Assembly: GCF_015751765.1 (NCBI RefSeq)
Contig: NZ_JADOTX010000001.1
Coordinates: 4,836,001-4,900,000 of the forward strand
DNA from: Micromonospora ureilytica
Lineage (GTDB): Bacteria > Actinomycetota > Actinomycetes > Mycobacteriales > Micromonosporaceae
Length of the DNA stretch: 64,000 bases
Reading direction: 5' to 3'
Below, one piece after another: positions 24,068-32,516 of the stretch. The translations under genes and the position numbers were made by a program. Below the pieces are notes generated by a model that saw only the letters and a program-made list of their open reading frames with translations, was not told the origin of the DNA and ran no database searches. Position 1 is the stretch's first letter; each line of letters starts with the position of its first letter.

Positions 24068-25473
24068 AGTCTCGTCGCGTCCGCATCTGGGCGATCAAAG
24101 CCAACGCCGGGGCTGGCGGGTCGAAGAAGGCCAAGCGGTCGTACACCGTCCGGTGGGTGGTGGCTGGCCGCGAGAAGTCCCGCACGTTCGTCACGAGAGC
24201 ACTGGCCGACAGCTTCCGCTCCGACCTGATGCAAGCCGCCAACCGGGGCGAGGCATTCGACATTGACACCGGGCTACCCGACTCGATGACGGAAACCCCG
24301 GCGGCTACGACCTGGCTGGACTTCGCCAAGAAGTACGCCGACATGAAGTGGGCGGGCGCTGCGGCCAAGTCGCGAGACAGCATGACCGAAGCGCTCGCCG
24401 CCGTCACAGCGGCACTCGTCAAGGACGCCACCGACCGACCGCCGGTCGAGCTGCTTCGCCAAGCGCTGCGTAACTACGTCCTGCCGCCGCCAGCTCGTGG
24501 CCTGGACATGCCGCCGCACATCGCTGACGCGGTGCGCTGGCTGCGCCACGCTTCCCTGCCGCTGCCTGATCTCCGCGAAGCGGGGACCGTTCGGAGTGCC
24601 CTCGACGTCCTGGTGGTGAAGCTCGACGGCAAGCCGGCCGCCGCGACCACCGCGCGTCGTAAGCGGTCGGTGTTCTACAACGCGCTTCAGTACGCGGTCG
24701 AGCTGGAAGAGTTGGAGTTCAACCCGATCGACAAGCTTCGCGTGCGGTCGCAGCGCAAGAAGATCGCCGAGGTCGTCGATCGTCGGGTGGTCGTCAACCA
24801 GCGCCAAGCGCTGGAACTGCTGATCGCTGCCACCTACGTTGGCCAGCGAGGTCGGAAGGCGAAACGTGGTGAGCGCCTGGTCGCGTTCTTCGCCTGCCTC
24901 TACTTCGCCGCCCTCCGTCCAGCAGAAGCGTTGGCGCTGCGAGAGCAGGACTGCGACCTACCCGAGAACGGATGGGGTCGGCTGACGCTGGCCAAGAGCC
25001 GACCCCAGGCGGGCAAGCGGTGGACCGATAGCGGCGAGGTTCACGACGACCGAGGGCTGAAGCATCGAGCCGAGGATGAGCCGCGTAACGTACCGATCCC
25101 GCCCGCGCTTGTGGCGATCCTGCGCGCCCACATCGAACGGTTCGGGTTCGCGAAGGACGGCCGCCTGTTCCAGAGTGAGCGGGGCAACGTGGTTGCGGCC
25201 TCGACCTACTCGCGCGTCTTGGATGAGGCGCGTCGACTGGCGTTGACGCCGCGCCAGGTTGACTCTCCGCTTGCTGGTCGGCCGTACGACCTGCGGCACG
25301 CCGCCGTGTCGCTGTGGCTGAACGCTGGTGTGCCGGCAACCGAGGTAGCCGACCGGGCCGGACACTCCGTGGACGTACTACTGAAGGTCTACGCCAAGTG
25401 CATCGACGGCGCGGAGGCAACCGTCAACGAGCGGATCTCTGAGGCTCTGACCGGCGTGGCCTGGCCCGCATGA
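24064..25473 (+). CDS. int: Tyrosine recombinase integrase, element 1
   Basis: A 469-aa integrase, longer than the element 2 enzyme. Catalytic residues: Arg in AALRPAEALAL, His/Arg box in YDLRHAAVSLWL (the usual first His is Tyr), His in AGHSVDVLLKVYAK, nucleophile Tyr in the same segment. The N-terminal 230 residues hold arm-binding and core-binding domains. GTG 24064 overlaps xis. It stops 186 bp before att2, the normal pSAM2-like order of int beside the tRNA-side att site. Confidence 0.92.
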   Translation: MKSRRVRIWAIKANAGAGGSKKAKRSYTVRWVVAGREKSRTFVTRALADSFRSDLMQAANRGEAFDIDTGLPDSMTETPAATTWLDFAKKYADMKWAGAAAKSRDSMTEALAAVTAALVKDATDRPPVELLRQALRNYVLPPPARGLDMPPHIADAVRWLRHASLPLPDLREAGTVRSALDVLVVKLDGKPAAATTARRKRSVFYNALQYAVELEELEFNPIDKLRVRSQRKKIAEVVDRRVVVNQRQALELLIAATYVGQRGRKAKRGERLVAFFACLYFAALRPAEALALREQDCDLPENGWGRLTLAKSRPQAGKRWTDSGEVHDDRGLKHRAEDEPRNVPIPPALVAILRAHIERFGFAKDGRLFQSERGNVVAASTYSRVLDEARRLALTPRQVDSPLAGRPYDLRHAAVSLWLNAGVPATEVADRAGHSVDVLLKVYAKCIDGAEATVNERISEALTGVAWPA

Positions 25474-25480
25474 TGTTCGC

Positions 25481-25553
25481 CGTTCCGGATCTTGCTTCGG
25501 CCGTGTCGCCTGACCTGGGCAGATGCCTTCAAGGTCATTCCGTACCTGTTCCG
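25481..25553 (+). repeat. Arm-type direct repeats, element 1 right end
   Basis: CATTCCG (25536-25542) and TGTTCCG (25547-25553) lie 11 bp apart, with a further CGTTCCG at 25481-25487. They match the pairs at 17078/17089 and 18050/18061 at the other end of element 1. Confidence 0.45.
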
Positions 25554-25658
25554 CGACCTGCGACAAACGACGGCTTCCGGTGACCTACGGTTGCACACCT
25601 GTTCTAATCGAACAGTGTGCGTATCGCCAGCTCGAACGGCGTTTCGGCTGCATAACGA

Positions 25659-25702
25659 GGTGCCCCCGGCAGGATTCGAACCTGCGACACACGGTTTAGG
25701 AA
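25659..25702. other. att2: junction between elements 1 and 2
   Basis: A 44-bp copy of the tRNA-Arg 3' segment, identical to att1 and to 45429-45472. It is the right end of element 1 and the left end of element 2. The flank CGAGG is shared with att1 but not with att3, so the CCA encoded by the intact tRNA gene is missing here. Confidence 0.9.
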
Positions 25703-25810
25703 TCCTCTGATCCTTTGCCGGCTCGGGGCCTCAGCCTGTGGCTGGCGCTGGTCGACGAGGTCAGGACGCCGCCATCGTTGACCGCTGCTACCCCTCGGTG
25801 TCCGTCGTAT

Positions 25811-25829
25811 CGGGCACGTAACGGGCACG
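25811..25829 (+). repeat. Arm-type direct-repeat pair, element 2 left end
   Basis: CGGGCACG at 25811-25818 and 25822-25829, 11 bp apart. Three more copies with 10- and 11-bp spacing occur at the right end (45353-45381). Putative integrase arm sites of element 2. Confidence 0.5.
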
Positions 25830-25905
25830 AGTTGGCGAGGTGGCGAGCCGCGCTGCATTTGGTGTGGGCGACGGCAGGCCGTTGTGTGCCACCCGCGATC
25901 CCGGG

Positions 25906-25943
25906 GCAGTGCCCTGCTCTGCGGTAACAAGGCAGGGCACTGC
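25906..25943 (-). terminator. Perfect 12-bp hairpin terminator
   Basis: GCAGTGCCCTGC (25906-25917) pairs with GCAGGGCACTGC (25932-25943) across a 14-nt loop. It begins 14 nt beyond the stop of the minus-strand gene ending at 25957, so it most likely terminates that gene. Confidence 0.65.
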
Positions 25944-25956
25944 TTCTCGGGTTTCG

Positions 25957-26295
25957 CTACTGGACGAGCCTGTGAAGCCTGTTGGCCACTACCAGGCCGG
26001 TCAGAACCAGAGTGACGACGCCGCAGGCGACTCCCAGGGCGATGCTGGGGCCGAACCCTAGTGCGGGGTTGGTCTGGACAGCCGTGGTCAGACCGGTGAC
26101 CACAGCAGCGAGCAACCCGACAATCAGCGTGATCACGAGGATGAGCAAGTCCCGCTGCGTCAAGAGGTATCGGTCATGGTTTGTTGCTCCGTCGTCCACG
26201 GATTCTGCCTGCCGTGGGATGCGTCGGGGACTACTACGGCTGGACGCAGAGACAGGGCGCGCCGACTCTCGCCGGCTGGGGGCATTCTTAGTCAT
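25957..26295 (-). CDS. Small two-TM membrane protein, element 2
   Basis: A 112-aa protein: a basic Ser/Arg-rich N-terminus of about 45 residues, then two membrane segments (LLILVITLIVGLLAAVVTGL and SIALGVACGVVTLVLTGLVVA) and a short tail. GAGGAAAC sits directly before ATG 26295, and a perfect hairpin follows the stop, so it is a genuine gene. Family not recognised. It reads toward att2, against the rest of the element. Confidence 0.65.
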   Translation of the reverse strand: MTKNAPSRRESARPVSASSRSSPRRIPRQAESVDDGATNHDRYLLTQRDLLILVITLIVGLLAAVVTGLTTAVQTNPALGFGPSIALGVACGVVTLVLTGLVVANRLHRLVQ

Positions 26296-26999
26296 GTTTC
26301 CTCGATGTGAACGATTATCAAATTGGCTGTAGGCAGTAGGGACGGTTGACCTCGGACCCGTGAGAAACCCGCCTGGGAGGGCACTTGCCGGTTACCGCCG
26401 CGCACGTGCGACGGGCATCTCACTCCCGCTAACGAGGATTTCCATTCAAGGTCACGGCACAGCCCCAGTGCGACATGCCACTCACACAACGTGTCCGTTG
26501 TCCGTCGCACGTACCGCTCAAAAACGGACTCGTCGACCCAAACTTCGTCACTCTGAGTAACCTTGAATCTTTCATGAAATGTGACTACTCAGTTGATAAC
26601 TGTCGATATTTTGCATCGGCAACCAAGTTCGAAATCACAGGAGCGACGTACCCTGACCTGGAGTTAAACCGAATAAACTTAGGCTTGCATCGATGCCTCG
26701 GAAGTGACTTACGAGTAGGATACTCAAGGCGTGAGACGCCACCCCCGAGCAGAGAGCGCGTACCGAAGTAGAAAAGGCATCGTTATGAGTAACGAGATGT
26801 GAGCCATGGCTTGAGTAGGCGCACACCTCGGACTGAACGGCCCTCTGTTACCGCAGAGGGTCGTTCGCGTGGAACCAACTCTCGTGGTGCGGCTCCCCGC
26901 CCGTGAGCACGGCCTCGTTCGGGCCGGCCTGCGCAGATGGCACGTCGGCGGCCTCACGCAGGGCAGCGGCAGTGTGACTCTCGTTGTATCTTCGGCGGC
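26296..26999. other. Low-GC stretch without a sure gene
   Basis: The part from about 26410 to 26800 is distinctly AT-richer than the window. It has one plus-strand frame (26475-26771, 98 aa, no ribosome binding site, no family) and one minus-strand frame (26635-26826); neither is convincing. An 11-bp terminator hairpin at 26837-26864 implies that some transcript ends there. Confidence 0.4.
26837..26864. terminator. Hairpin terminator in the low-GC stretch
   Basis: ACGGCCCTCTG pairs with CAGAGGGTCGT around a 6-nt loop (TTACCG), with one G-U pair. It can act on either strand. Confidence 0.55.
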
Positions 27000-27359
27000 A
27001 TGAGTGGGGGCCGGAGGTCAGGCAGCCGTAACAGGCGGCGACAGGTCAGCGAGGATGAACGCGCTGCTGCGGCGGAGGCTTACCGCACGTCGGTCTCTCG
27101 TCTGCAGCACACCGCTCACCGAAACATGCGGCAGACCGTCGCCTACGCCACAATCTTCGTCGCGGTCATGGCCACCTGGATGATCTTCATCGGCCAGCCC
27201 ACGCCGACGACGTTCCCGTGGTACGCGATCTCCATCCTCAGTGGCGCGTTCGGGCTGTCCACCTACGTCGTGCGCGAGCCACGCCCGCGGCTCTACGTGC
27301 TCGCCGCCGCCGTCGTCTTCGCCGTCGTGGGCGTGACCGGCATCTTCCTCACGGACTAG
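27000..27359 (+). CDS. Small membrane protein upstream of the WXG-type gene
   Basis: A 119-aa protein with a basic N-terminus (GGRRSGSRNRRRQVSEDERAAAAEAYR) and three membrane segments (TVAYATIFVAVMATWMIFIG; TTFPWYAISILSGAFGLSTYVV; LYVLAAAVVFAVVGVTGIFLT). ATG 27000 begins the basic stretch. It lies 9 bp before the WXG-type gene in the same direction, so they are probably co-transcribed. Family not recognised. Confidence 0.6.
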   Translation: MSGGRRSGSRNRRRQVSEDERAAAAEAYRTSVSRLQHTAHRNMRQTVAYATIFVAVMATWMIFIGQPTPTTFPWYAISILSGAFGLSTYVVREPRPRLYVLAAAVVFAVVGVTGIFLTD

Positions 27360-27368
27360 GCGGCACCG

Positions 27369-28463
27369 ATGACGCTGTCTGTCGAGCCGCAAGCTTTGGT
27401 CGGCTTCGCCAGCCAAGTCGACCGTGCCGCCGTCGACGTGTGGGCAATGCGCAGCTACCTCTACCGTCACGCCGACGTCGCAACCGGTGGCGAGCAGATT
27501 GAGATCGCCAAAGCCGCGCACGAGCAGGCGGTGCAGGCCATCAACGGCACCCTCAACCGACTCGCCTGCCTCCTAGAAAACTCCGCCCCCGAGCTGAGGG
27601 CCGCCGCGGCCTACTACCGCACAACCGACCTGGCCAACGCCGACCGCCTTGACCGCACCCTCCCGCCAGCAAGCGACCGGTGCATCACCACCCTTGAACT
27701 GGAACTGGCGAACAACCCCTGCGCCCCCGCGAACTTCGTCGACGTCCGCGACGTACGCGGCCACCTCGACACCCCGGGCGACCCAGACAAGCCCGCGAAC
27801 TCGCTCGGCTGGATGGACTACATCAGCCCAGCGAGCTGGCTCAACGAGGTGTTCAACCACGTCTTCGGCTTCGACCCCATCGGCAGACTCCAAAGCGAAG
27901 TTTCCGGCGACTGGGAAGCCCTGGCCAAGATGGCACCCGTCGTCGACAACATCGGAGGCGCCCTCCATGACTTGGCCTACAACGTCCAGGCCGGCACCAC
28001 CACCCTGCACCCGCTCTGGCACGGCGTCGCTGGCGACGGAGCCTTCCGCTACTTCACGACCACCGCCAACGCCACCGCCGACCTCCAAACTCCCATGTCC
28101 GCCATCAGCAAGGCTTACCGGGAGATGGCCGACGCTGTCTGGTCCGCCGGGGAAGCCCTCGGCGGCGTGGTCAAAAGCCTCATCGACGCCGCCATCATCA
28201 CCGGCCTCGCCGCCGCTGCCGGCACCGCCACCTCGGCTACCGGCGTCGGCGCCCTCGTCGGCTACGGCGTTGCAGCCGCCGAAGTCGCCAACATGTTCCG
28301 GCTCTGGGCCGAAGCAACCAAGCTTTGCCAACAGATCGCCGCCGCCGTCCTCGCCTTCCGCGCCGTCCTCACCCGTGAACTCAGCGGCCTCGACACCGTC
28401 GCCCTCCCCGCACTCCCCGACGGCGGCCGATACGACCACCCCCTCGCCGACGCGAAGGCATGA
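27369..28463 (+). CDS. WXG100/type VII secretion-like helical protein
   Basis: A 364-aa protein with two WXG-like helical-hairpin modules. The first 85 residues resemble ESX 'type VII secretion target' proteins. A second module at about 185-265 has the turn PLWHGVAGDGAF between two amphipathic helices. A Gly/Ala-rich hydrophobic stretch follows (IITGLAAAAGTATSATGVGALVGYGVAAAEVANMF), as in polymorphic-toxin proteins before the effector domain, but the C-terminus here is short and has no recognisable toxin domain. It may be a truncated effector or a structural partner. Next gene is a 90-aa protein 4 bp later. Confidence 0.6.
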   Translation: MTLSVEPQALVGFASQVDRAAVDVWAMRSYLYRHADVATGGEQIEIAKAAHEQAVQAINGTLNRLACLLENSAPELRAAAAYYRTTDLANADRLDRTLPPASDRCITTLELELANNPCAPANFVDVRDVRGHLDTPGDPDKPANSLGWMDYISPASWLNEVFNHVFGFDPIGRLQSEVSGDWEALAKMAPVVDNIGGALHDLAYNVQAGTTTLHPLWHGVAGDGAFRYFTTTANATADLQTPMSAISKAYREMADAVWSAGEALGGVVKSLIDAAIITGLAAAAGTATSATGVGALVGYGVAAAEVANMFRLWAEATKLCQQIAAAVLAFRAVLTRELSGLDTVALPALPDGGRYDHPLADAKA

Positions 28464-28467
28464 GCAC

Positions 28468-28740
28468 GTGGACTACCTAGAAGACATCACCGGCGGCGAC
28501 GAGAACCGAACCCGCGCCCTACGCCGGATCCTGGACCAGCTCGCTCACAGCAATAATCCCCTACTCCGCGAGATGGCCACCGCCGTCCAACAAGGCCAAC
28601 TCACCCTGCGCGAGGCAGCCACCAGCCCGACCTACGGCACCGAGCTAACAGCGCCCTTTCAAACCTTCTGGAACGCCCACCAGCAGATGACCCCGGACGA
28701 GCGCAACGACCTCGCCTCCCGCTCCCGACTGCCAGAGTGA
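28468..28740 (+). CDS. Small acidic protein paired with the WXG-type gene
   Basis: A 90-aa helical protein beginning VDYLEDITGGDENRTRALRRILDQLAHS from GTG 28468, only 4 bp after the WXG-type stop; GAAGG lies 9 nt before it. Its position is that of an immunity protein or secretion chaperone. No family is recognised. The frame is open further upstream inside the preceding gene, but that part is a shadow. Confidence 0.55.
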   Translation: MDYLEDITGGDENRTRALRRILDQLAHSNNPLLREMATAVQQGQLTLREAATSPTYGTELTAPFQTFWNAHQQMTPDERNDLASRSRLPE

Positions 28741-29097
28741 CGCCTCGTTGTGAGCTCGGTGCACCGCGTCCGTGCATGTCTGGCGACGGCCACACGCTCA
28801 AAACTTCGTCCGCCCCAGCGCTCGTCAGCTCGCCGCCGTCCCGCGACGTTGCTGTCGACAGCAGTACCGCCGATGGCGTAGCCGACCGTTAGTGAGGGAG
28901 CGGAAGAGCAAAGCTTGAGCGGGTTATACTTTGTTAGCTGACCTCGTCCTGCCTGGTCTAGGTCTGGCGGCCTGTTCGAAACGGGCCTCGCGTTCGTAGT
29001 CGTTGGCCTTCTCACCTTCGTTGCTCCCCTGCTGAAGCACCTGGCAAGCGGTCACAACAGCCGCACTCGTTCAGTAGGACGGAAGAGGAGGGCGACC
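28741..29097. other. Intergenic stretch, nothing recognised
   Basis: Short frames on both strands have no ribosome binding site or family resemblance. It precedes a small gene with a strong Shine-Dalgarno, so a promoter is expected near its right end, but no clear -35/-10 pair stands out. Confidence 0.4.
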
Positions 29098-29259
29098 ATG
29101 GGTGAAGCGGCTCGCAAGATCGCCTCTGGCGTTTTGACCACTGTCTACGCCATCGGTTGCAACGCGGCAGGATCGGCTTTCCTGGCCTGGACCAGACAGG
29201 ATGAGCAGCAGCAAGAAATGCGTGGGCAACAGCCCCACCAGTTCAACAACTACAGGTAA
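29098..29259 (+). CDS. Short protein with one hydrophobic segment (53 aa)
   Basis: ATG 29098 follows a strong GGAAGAGGAGGG. The 53-aa product has an amphipathic or membrane-associated middle (ASGVLTTVYAIGCNAAGSAFLAW, residues about 9-31) and a Gln-rich polar tail (RQDEQQQEMRGQQPHQFNNYR, in part). It could be a small membrane peptide; type I toxin or holin-like roles are possible but unproven. Confidence 0.5.
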   Translation: MGEAARKIASGVLTTVYAIGCNAAGSAFLAWTRQDEQQQEMRGQQPHQFNNYR

Positions 29260-29425
29260 GGCAAGCGACCCACCGCAGGTCACTTCCTCGCTTACGCTGC
29301 GCTACCTGCGCAAAGGTTGTCGCCAATGGTCAGCGTCGGTCGGCGTTGTCCGACGCTTCACGGCCTGGTGACGGCCTGGCCTTGACCGGCGTGCCTGCCC
29401 TCCCATCGTCCGTTCGGAGTTCGCC

Positions 29426-30070
29426 GTGCCGAGATGGTCGGAATTGGTAATGCCGCTCATCACGGTGGTGGGCACCCTAGCGGGCGTCGGTCTCGGAGCG
29501 TGGTGGCAGGGACGCAGTTCGCTACGGCTTCTTCGTGAGCAATCCCGGGAGACCTGGTCGGTACGTCAGCACCAGGTCCGTCACGAACAGACTATGAAGC
29601 TGTTCGACGACAAACGAGCATCATATGTACGTCTCTTCGCCGCTGTGGATCAGCTCGCCGCTTCGTACAGCGACTTGCAGCCTTGGCCGACCGACCTTGA
29701 ACCGGAGTCGGGCGAGGCCAACTTCGTGAGTACTTTAGAGCTGCCCCAGGGGCGGAGGGGCGACATGACCCCGGAAGAGAGATCGACGGACGCCGCCTCA
29801 GAGGTTGACGAGGTGCTAGCCATCATCGAGCTTCTTGCGCCCCTGCCTGTATACGAGGCCGGGGTGACCTACTCCACCGCTGCGATGAGCAACGGGCCGC
29901 ACCTCTCTTCTGCCTTCTCAATCTTCGTCGACTGCGTGCGCTATGACCTCGGCATCGACGAGGCGCTACCACCCGGCTGGAAGCGGCATGACGTCGCCAA
30001 GACGCCGAACGAGTCTAGTCAGCCGACCGCAAGGGGGCCGCGGCGATGGCCTCGCAGCCGGCAGCCCTAG
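29426..30070 (+). CDS. Membrane-anchored hypothetical protein
   Basis: A 214-aa protein with an N-terminal membrane segment (LVMPLITVVGTLAGVGLGAWWQG), then a long helical region (SSLRLLREQSRETWSVRQHQVRHEQ) typical of small actinobacterial proteins of unknown function that start with a TM and a coiled coil. GTG 29426 starts the frame; GGAG lies about 11 nt upstream. The last 20 residues (SSQPTARGPRRWPRSRQP) look like read-through into non-coding DNA. The role is unknown. Confidence 0.5.
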   Translation: MPRWSELVMPLITVVGTLAGVGLGAWWQGRSSLRLLREQSRETWSVRQHQVRHEQTMKLFDDKRASYVRLFAAVDQLAASYSDLQPWPTDLEPESGEANFVSTLELPQGRRGDMTPEERSTDAASEVDEVLAIIELLAPLPVYEAGVTYSTAAMSNGPHLSSAFSIFVDCVRYDLGIDEALPPGWKRHDVAKTPNESSQPTARGPRRWPRSRQP

Positions 30071-30234
30071 CGATCCTTGGCAGCTTGAGCGTTGGTGCGA
30101 GGTCGCAACAAACCCTGTGCGCGGCACAGCTGACAGCGCCGGATCAGATGCAGTCCGCCAAGCTTGCTCCTAGCGGTGGGCAGTACTCCCGGGTGCCAGC
30201 CAGGCGGGCAGGACTCACATAACCCCAACGATGC

Positions 30235-30450
30235 TTGGCTTCTCACTAGCTTCTGCCAACACGACCGCATGAACGCTTGGCAAGACGCTCTACATGCCAA
30301 CGACACTTGGCCTACCACACCCTCCTGCCAAGACAACCGCGTGAACGCTTGGCAAGACGCCCTACATGCCAACGAAACTTGGCCTACCACACCCTCCTGC
30401 CAACGCGACCGCCGACACGCTTGGCATGACGGCATCTATGCCAAGGATCC
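30235..30450 (+). repeat. Three tandem 72-bp repeats carrying six TTGGC/GCCAA dyads
   Basis: Units start at 30235, 30307 and 30379, each 72 bp. Each unit has two inverted repeats TTGGC-N14/15-GCCAA: 30235/30255, 30277/30296, 30307/30327, 30349/30368, 30379/30399 and 30421/30440. In the second dyad of each unit the arms extend to TTGGCA/TGCCAA. Centres alternate 41.5 and 30.5 bp apart, close to whole helical turns. The array ends 28 bp before the fic ATG, just upstream of a TATAGT box. Most likely a multi-site operator. Confidence 0.8.
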
Positions 30451-30464
30451 GGGGGCTTTCGTTG

Positions 30465-30470
30465 CTATAG
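30465..30470 (+). promoter_or_regulatory. Probable -10 box of the fic gene (leaderless)
   Basis: TATAGT lies 7 nt before the fic ATG (30478). Transcription starting 6-8 nt downstream would begin at or next to the ATG, and no Shine-Dalgarno is present, so the mRNA is probably leaderless. The operator array ends 20 bp upstream. Confidence 0.5.
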
Positions 30471-30477
30471 TGCCGGC

Positions 30478-31659
30478 ATGGAGGCGGCAAACTACCAGAA
30501 GACGTTGTTTGGCTACCCAACGCGACGTCCTGGCGATAAGTGGGCTTTCACCTACTATCGACCCGAAATGATCCCACGTGATCTTACCTTCGAGACAGAC
30601 ACTGTGTTGCTACTGTCGGAGGCCGACAATGCTCTAGGCCACCTACAGGGCCTCGGACGCCTCATTCCGCAGCCTGAACTTTTGGTGGGTCCCTTCCTAA
30701 CACGTGAAGCGATCGCTAGCTCACGTATTGAAGGAACCAAAGCGTCGCTGTCAGATGTTTTGAAGGCAGCCGAAGACGTTTCTGAGAAAACCGACGACAT
30801 TGCAGAAGTCGGACGCTACCTTTCAGCAACCCGAGCCGGGCTCCAGCTAATCAAGGAACTCCCTCTCTCCGTCAGACTCATCAAGGCGGTGCACGAGATT
30901 CTGATGGAAGGAGTTCGCGGGGAAGAGCGGCTGCCCGGAGAGATTCGGCATTCTCCCGTCTGGATCGGCGGATCAACTCCAAACAACGCGATCTTTGTGC
31001 CACCCTTGCATGACCACCTGCCCGAACTCCTCACGGACTGGGAGCGGTTCGTTAACGAACGTAGCCGACTCCCATTGCTTGTACGTAGCGCACTCATGCA
31101 CTATCAGTTCGAAACGATCCACCCGTTCTTGGATGGCAACGGCCGTATAGGCCGCCTCTTGATCGTGCTTCAGATGATCGCCGAGCAGCGACTCACTTCG
31201 CCTCTCCTCTACCTTTCGGGCTACCTTGAAACCCACCGACGTGAGTACTATGACCACCTGCAGGCAGTGCGTGAGACGGGCGCCATCCAAAGTTGGATCC
31301 AGTTCTTCTGCCGAGCGGTTAAAGAGCAGTCGGAAGACGCCGTCGCACGAGCAGCTCAACTCGTAGAACTTCGTGAGAAATACTACAAGCAGGCGGGTGA
31401 CGACCGATCGCGAGTCAACATGCTGATTCCGCTGATGTTTCAGAATCCCTTCATGACTGCGAAACGCGTACAAAGCGCCGTCGGAGGAACCCCGCAAGGG
31501 GCGCGGAATCTTTTGGAAAGAGCGGTGGAGTACGGATGGCTTCAATTCATGGGAGCACAAGGGCGTGGCGGTAGGCTCTACTATGCCGCAACAGAGGTTC
31601 TTGAAGCGATCGAGTCACCCACGACGTATGAACGGCCGCAGCCAACGTACGGTGCCTAA
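30478..31659 (+). CDS. Fic-family protein (AMP transferase type)
   Basis: A 393-aa protein: Fic_N region (residues about 20-120), Fic core with HPFLDGNGRIGR (about 219-230; catalytic His and ATP-binding residues intact), and a C-terminal winged helix. The inhibitory motif SSRIEGTK (about 80-87) lies upstream of the core, as in class II Fic proteins, so activity is likely self-restrained. Such enzymes usually move AMP from ATP to a hydroxyl of a target protein. GC is lower than in its neighbours, suggesting transfer. An operator-like repeat array precedes it; no antitoxin gene is adjacent. Confidence 0.92.
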   Translation: MEAANYQKTLFGYPTRRPGDKWAFTYYRPEMIPRDLTFETDTVLLLSEADNALGHLQGLGRLIPQPELLVGPFLTREAIASSRIEGTKASLSDVLKAAEDVSEKTDDIAEVGRYLSATRAGLQLIKELPLSVRLIKAVHEILMEGVRGEERLPGEIRHSPVWIGGSTPNNAIFVPPLHDHLPELLTDWERFVNERSRLPLLVRSALMHYQFETIHPFLDGNGRIGRLLIVLQMIAEQRLTSPLLYLSGYLETHRREYYDHLQAVRETGAIQSWIQFFCRAVKEQSEDAVARAAQLVELREKYYKQAGDDRSRVNMLIPLMFQNPFMTAKRVQSAVGGTPQGARNLLERAVEYGWLQFMGAQGRGGRLYYAATEVLEAIESPTTYERPQPTYGA

Positions 31660-31853
31660 CCCCTATCGGCCGATGCCATCCCGATGGCCCTATGGATGTC
31701 AACCGGTGACCCCTTGACCCCAGGCAACGATCAGGACTCGTCGACCTGCCCTAACCACGCCCTGGGCTGGCATCCGCGTCCTTCATCGTCCGCCGCCGTC
31801 CACGTGTGTACGCCGTGATCGTCACCGATTTAGTCACTCAGCCTGGTTGTCGG

Positions 31854-32516
31854 TCACCGCTCGTGCGCGGGATGGGGCGCGTCTGTCGGACGAGGACTCA
31901 GCACGTGCCGCAGCACCTCGGAGCTCGCTGCCAGGATGGCGACCTGATCGCATGCCAAGCCGGAACGGGTTCCCCGGATTGAGATGGCCTCGATTTCGGC
32001 ACCCGAGTCAATCAGCTTCGCCAGCGTTCGCGCCTTCTGCTTGTTGACGTACGCGGCCATGTGCTTCCCCGTGGCGTCGTACACTGCCACCGCGTTTCGA
32101 TCGTAGGGGTTTTCCGGCTCGCGAACGAGCCGCACCGGCTCGCCGGGGTAGAAGTTGCCAGCCCGGCACTCGGCCTGGTGGTGAGCCTCGCCGCGAAGCT
32201 GGGAAACGTACATACCTGCACGGGCAAGTCGGTGATCCGTCGGCCCGACGAGAAGGCCAGTACCGTCCTCGCAGAGCCGCAAGACCTGCTCACCGCCCGT
32301 GTCCCGGTAAGGAATCAGGCGCAGCGTCGGTAGACCCGTCGCACCGATGAATCGATCAGAGTTGCCGTCCTGCGGCACATACCACCTGTCCGGCAGGCCG
32401 TCGCGCTCTCCCGCCTGGCTCGCTACGGCATCGACCGGTGTTGCGCGCTGCGGGGCTTCTTGGCTCCCATCGTTCGGCCGGACGGTCTTCCGAAGCAGCT
32501 TGTCCATGAAACCCAT
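31854..32516 (-). CDS. HIRAN-domain protein
   Basis: A 220-aa protein. The segment from about residue 120 (GNFYPGEPVRLVREPENPYDRNAVAVYD) through AAYVNKQKARTLAKLIDSG is the HIRAN pattern (small beta-barrel with the NPYDxNAV core), known in HLTF/Rad5 and in stand-alone bacterial proteins to bind 3' single-stranded DNA ends. The N-terminal 100 residues have no clear domain. GTG 32522, ATG 32516 and ATG 32507 are all possible starts; none has a strong ribosome binding site. On an integrative element it might act in DNA repair, restriction or anti-phage defence. Confidence 0.7.
   Translation of the reverse strand: MGFMDKLLRKTVRPNDGSQEAPQRATPVDAVASQAGERDGLPDRWYVPQDGNSDRFIGATGLPTLRLIPYRDTGGEQVLRLCEDGTGLLVGPTDHRLARAGMYVSQLRGEAHHQAECRAGNFYPGEPVRLVREPENPYDRNAVAVYDATGKHMAAYVNKQKARTLAKLIDSGAEIEAISIRGTRSGLACDQVAILAASSEVLRHVLSPRPTDAPHPAHER

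Larger units (their letters stand above)
16959..25702 (+). mobile_element. AICE element 1 (left-deleted pSAM2-like integrative element)
   Basis: Bounded by two 44-bp copies of the tRNA-Arg 3' segment (16959-17002 and 25659-25702). Contents left to right: one membrane-protein gene, a truncated remnant of the TraB membrane subunit, FtsK-like TraB, seven small coupled genes, RepSA-like Rep, Xis and Int. The region 18203-23853 is closely related in order and sequence to 38590-44035 of element 2, but everything left of the TraB remnant is missing. Excision machinery looks intact; conjugation probably needs help in trans. Confidence 0.85.

Noticed and set aside
25659..25702. Second tRNA-Arg gene at att2 (and another at att1)
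   Set aside because: Only the 3' half is present; the D arm and the 5' acceptor strand are missing at both places.
30067..30435. Minus-strand frame giving a protein with repeated WQEGVVGQVSLACRASCQAF units
   Set aside because: The repeat is only the translation of the 72-bp operator-like DNA repeats. There is no ribosome binding site, and the opposite strand gives an equally open frame.
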